Shown here in pieces: positions 61,995 to 64,000 of a stretch of DNA of 64,000 nucleotides. Source of the DNA: G965240365 sp965240365 (GTDB lineage Bacteria; Pseudomonadota; Gammaproteobacteria; Eutrophobiales; Eutrophobiaceae); contig OZ251218.1 in the NCBI GenBank assembly GCA_965240365.1, forward strand, positions 1,116,001 to 1,180,000, in the 5' to 3' direction. The translations under genes and the position numbers were made by a program. How positions within the stretch are numbered: position 1 is the first letter of the stretch; every line of letters begins with the position of its first letter. The notes under the pieces were generated by a model, which saw only the letters and a list, made by a program, of their open reading frames with translations, ran no database searches and was not told where the DNA came from.

Positions 61995-62476
61995 AAAAGC
62001 GCGCGGTTTCTTTCTCGCTGAATGGCAATCCGGTAGAAACGCTGGTTGAAGACAGGGAGTTGCTGGTGCATGTGCTGCGCGAGCAACTGGGGATGACCGG
62101 CGCCCATATCGGTTGTGAAACCAGTCATTGTGGCGTGTGCACGGTGGATATGAATGGCGAGTCGGTAAAATCCTGCACGCTGCTGGCGGTGCAGGCCGAG
62201 GGGGCCGAGGTGATCACGGTTGAGGGTTTGGCCGGCAGCGAGGGTTTGCACGCGGTGCAGCAGGCCTTTATTGACGAACACGGTTTGCAGTGCGGATTCT
62301 GCACCACCGGCATGATGATGCGCGCTTACCGCTTCCTGCAGGAAAACCCTGAGCCGAGCGAGGAAGACATCCGCTGGGGGATGTCCGGCAACCTGTGCCG
62401 TTGCACCGGCTATCAAAATATTATCAAGGCCGTACAGACGGCCGCCCAAAAACTGCAACAGGCGGGAGGTGAGTGA
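61991..62476 (+). CDS. coxS: CO dehydrogenase small (2Fe-2S) subunit
   Basis: A 161-residue iron-sulfur subunit with two [2Fe-2S] clusters. The N-terminal ferredoxin domain has CETSHCGVCTVDMNG with the fourth Cys in SCTLL; the C-terminal domain has CGFCTTGMMM and GNLCRCTGYQNI. It is translated in overlap with coxM (ATGA) and shares one base with the coxL start (TGATG). Confidence 0.95.
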   Translation: MKKRAVSFSLNGNPVETLVEDRELLVHVLREQLGMTGAHIGCETSHCGVCTVDMNGESVKSCTLLAVQAEGAEVITVEGLAGSEGLHAVQQAFIDEHGLQCGFCTTGMMMRAYRFLQENPEPSEEDIRWGMSGNLCRCTGYQNIIKAVQTAAQKLQQAGGE

Positions 62477-64000
62477 TGGCCGTGGCTGAAGAACAAATGG
62501 AACAACTGGAACGGCGGGATGCCTTAAAAGGCATAGGCTGCAAGAGAAAGCGCAAGGAAGACCCCCGTTTTGTGCAGGGCAAGGGCAACTATGTCGATGA
62601 CATTAAACTGAACGGCATGCTGCATGCCGATATGGTGCGCAGCCCCTATGCCCATGCCCGAATCAAGCGTATCGACAAGGAAAAAGCGCTGGCCTTGCCG
62701 GGCGTTCACGCCGTGCTCAGCGCCGCCGATCTGGCGCCGCTGAAGCTGCACTGGATGCCGACCCTGGCCGGCGATGTGCAGGCCGTGCTGGCCGATGAAA
62801 AGGCGCATTTCCAATATCAGGAAGTGGCCGTGGTCATCGCCGACAACCGCTATATCGCGGCCGATGCGGTTGATCTGGTGCAGGTCGAATACGAAGCGCT
62901 GCCGGCGCTGGTGGACGCGCACCGGGCGATGGACGAGGACGCGCCCGTTTTGAGGGAAGATCTGCTTGACAAAATGGAAGGGGCGCACGGCCGCCGCAAA
63001 CATGCCAATCATATCTTCTCCTGGGAAGCCGGCGACCGCGAGCGTACCGATCGCGTGTTTGCCGCCGCCGAGGTCACCGTCAAGCAGGACATGTATTACC
63101 CGCGGGTTCACCCGAGTCCGCTTGAGACCTGTGGCTGTGTGGCCTCTTATGACAAGGTCAGCGAACATCTCACCGTTTATCTGACTTCGCAGGCCCCGCA
63201 TGTGGTGCGCACCGTGGTCTCCATGTTATCGGGCCTGCCCGAGAGCAAAATCCGTATCGTGTCGCCGGATATCGGCGGCGGTTTTGGCAACAAGGTCGGG
63301 GTTTACCCCGGCTATGTGACGGCGATTGTCGCCTCGATCGTGCTCGGCCGGCCGGTCAAATGGGTTGAAGATCGCATGGAGAATTTATCGACCACGGCCT
63401 TTGCGCGTGATTATCACATGACCGGGGAACTGGCGGCGGATAAAGACGGCCGTATCAAGGGGCTGCGCGCTTATGTGCTGGCCGATCATGGCGCCTTCGA
63501 CGCCTGCGCCGATCCGTCAAAATTCCCGGCTGGCTTATTTCATATCTGCACGGGTTCCTATGACATCCCGACCGCGCATGTGGAAGTGGATGGCGTTTAC
63601 ACCAACAAGGCGCCCGGCGGCGTGGCCTATCGCTGTTCGTTCAGGGTGACGGAGGCCGTTTATCTGATCGAGCGAATGATGGATGTGCTGGCCCAAAAGC
63701 TCGATATGGACAAGGCCGAGATCCGTTTTCGCAACTTTATCAAACCCGGGCAGTTTCCCTACCAGACCTGTCTGGGCTGGGAAATCGACAGCGGCAGCTA
63801 TGCCGAGGGCCTGAAGAAAGTGCTGGCCGCGGTCGATTATCCGGCGCTGCGCCGGGAGCAGGCCGAAAAGCGCGCGCGGGGCGAGTTGATGGGCATCGGC
63901 ATCGTCACCTTTACCGAGATAGTCGGGGCCGGGCCGAGCAGAAACTGTGACATCCTCGGGGTCGGCATGTTCGACAGCGCCGAGATCCGGGTGCACCCGA
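62476..64000 (+). CDS. coxL: CO dehydrogenase large (Mo) subunit, form I, partial
   Basis: The frame from the ATG at 62476 stays open to the window end (about 508 codons seen of roughly 800). It begins MAVAEEQMEQLERRDALKGI and contains the molybdopterin region IVSPDIGGGFGNKVGVYPGY. The active-site loop reads GGVAYRCSFRVTEA, and AYRCSFR is the form I signature whose Cys bridges Mo and Cu. Form II enzymes have AYRGAGR instead. The enzyme is therefore a bona fide CO oxidiser by motif. Confidence 0.95.
   Translation, partial: MAVAEEQMEQLERRDALKGIGCKRKRKEDPRFVQGKGNYVDDIKLNGMLHADMVRSPYAHARIKRIDKEKALALPGVHAVLSAADLAPLKLHWMPTLAGDVQAVLADEKAHFQYQEVAVVIADNRYIAADAVDLVQVEYEALPALVDAHRAMDEDAPVLREDLLDKMEGAHGRRKHANHIFSWEAGDRERTDRVFAAAEVTVKQDMYYPRVHPSPLETCGCVASYDKVSEHLTVYLTSQAPHVVRTVVSMLSGLPESKIRIVSPDIGGGFGNKVGVYPGYVTAIVASIVLGRPVKWVEDRMENLSTTAFARDYHMTGELAADKDGRIKGLRAYVLADHGAFDACADPSKFPAGLFHICTGSYDIPTAHVEVDGVYTNKAPGGVAYRCSFRVTEAVYLIERMMDVLAQKLDMDKAEIRFRNFIKPGQFPYQTCLGWEIDSGSYAEGLKKVLAAVDYPALRREQAEKRARGELMGIGIVTFTEIVGAGPSRNCDILGVGMFDSAEIRVHP

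Overview
The window looks like a chromosomal segment of a moderately GC-rich gammaproteobacterium. Two gene orders support this: tonB-yqgE-ruvX-pyrR-pyrB-pyrC' and rpsU-yqeY-dnaG-rpoD with tsaD divergent, both as in Pseudomonas and relatives. The residents are an aerobic heterotroph's genes (glycine cleavage, malate synthase G, propionate activation, TonB-dependent uptake). The right edge holds a form I aerobic CO dehydrogenase operon (coxMSL) behind an RcoM-type haem/CO regulator, so the cell can probably oxidise carbon monoxide.

Layout. 1-9.9 kb: end of a SpoIIM/DUF4129 membrane unit, gcvT-gcvH-gcvP, aroC, yghU and a small DUF4399 protein. 10.4-16.4 kb: a complete type II-C CRISPR-Cas locus with 22 identical repeats, cas9-cas1-cas2 on the minus strand, and a tracrRNA divergent from cas9 whose anti-repeat, promoter and terminator can all be read. 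16.4-22.8 kb: a long minus-strand operon running tonB, yqgE, ruvX, pyrR, pyrB, pyrC' (a zinc-site-less dihydroorotase homologue), pyrK, trmB. 23-34 kb: two TonB-dependent receptors with candidate Fur boxes, a PfkB kinase, glcB, small regulator remnants and tsaD. 34-39 kb: the macromolecular synthesis operon and a CAU tRNA. 39-44 kb: a decayed higBA pair, an aldehyde dehydrogenase / Fe-alcohol dehydrogenase / amidotransferase operon and an IS1595-type relic. 44-51.4 kb: mutM, a Gld-like ABC/auxiliary operon and a third TonB receptor whose signal-peptide region is cut by a 19-nt poly-C tract, currently out of frame. 51.9-57 kb: two roadblock/LC7 genes, an IS5-type relic, a shattered hydantoinase gene around an intact zinT, and a fatty-acid desaturase. 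57-64 kb: a propionyl-CoA-synthetase-like gene, a GFA protein, rcoM and coxMSL (coxL runs off the end).

The non-coding DNA is rich in small non-autonomous mobile elements. Family 1 (about 390-510 bp, three copies) has GGCTCTTTT-type inverted ends and 8-bp target duplications. Family 2 (about 130-170 bp, three full copies and several fragments) has IS5-like ends and 4-bp duplications; two copies sit 39-40 bp upstream of prpE and coxM. A 100-bp element with 15-bp perfect inverted ends lies inside the hydantoinase pseudogene.

The signals most worth following are the CRISPR repeats that each appear to carry their own promoter, the tracrRNA, the poly-C contingency switch on a siderophore receptor, the mobile mini-elements and the RcoM-cox unit.
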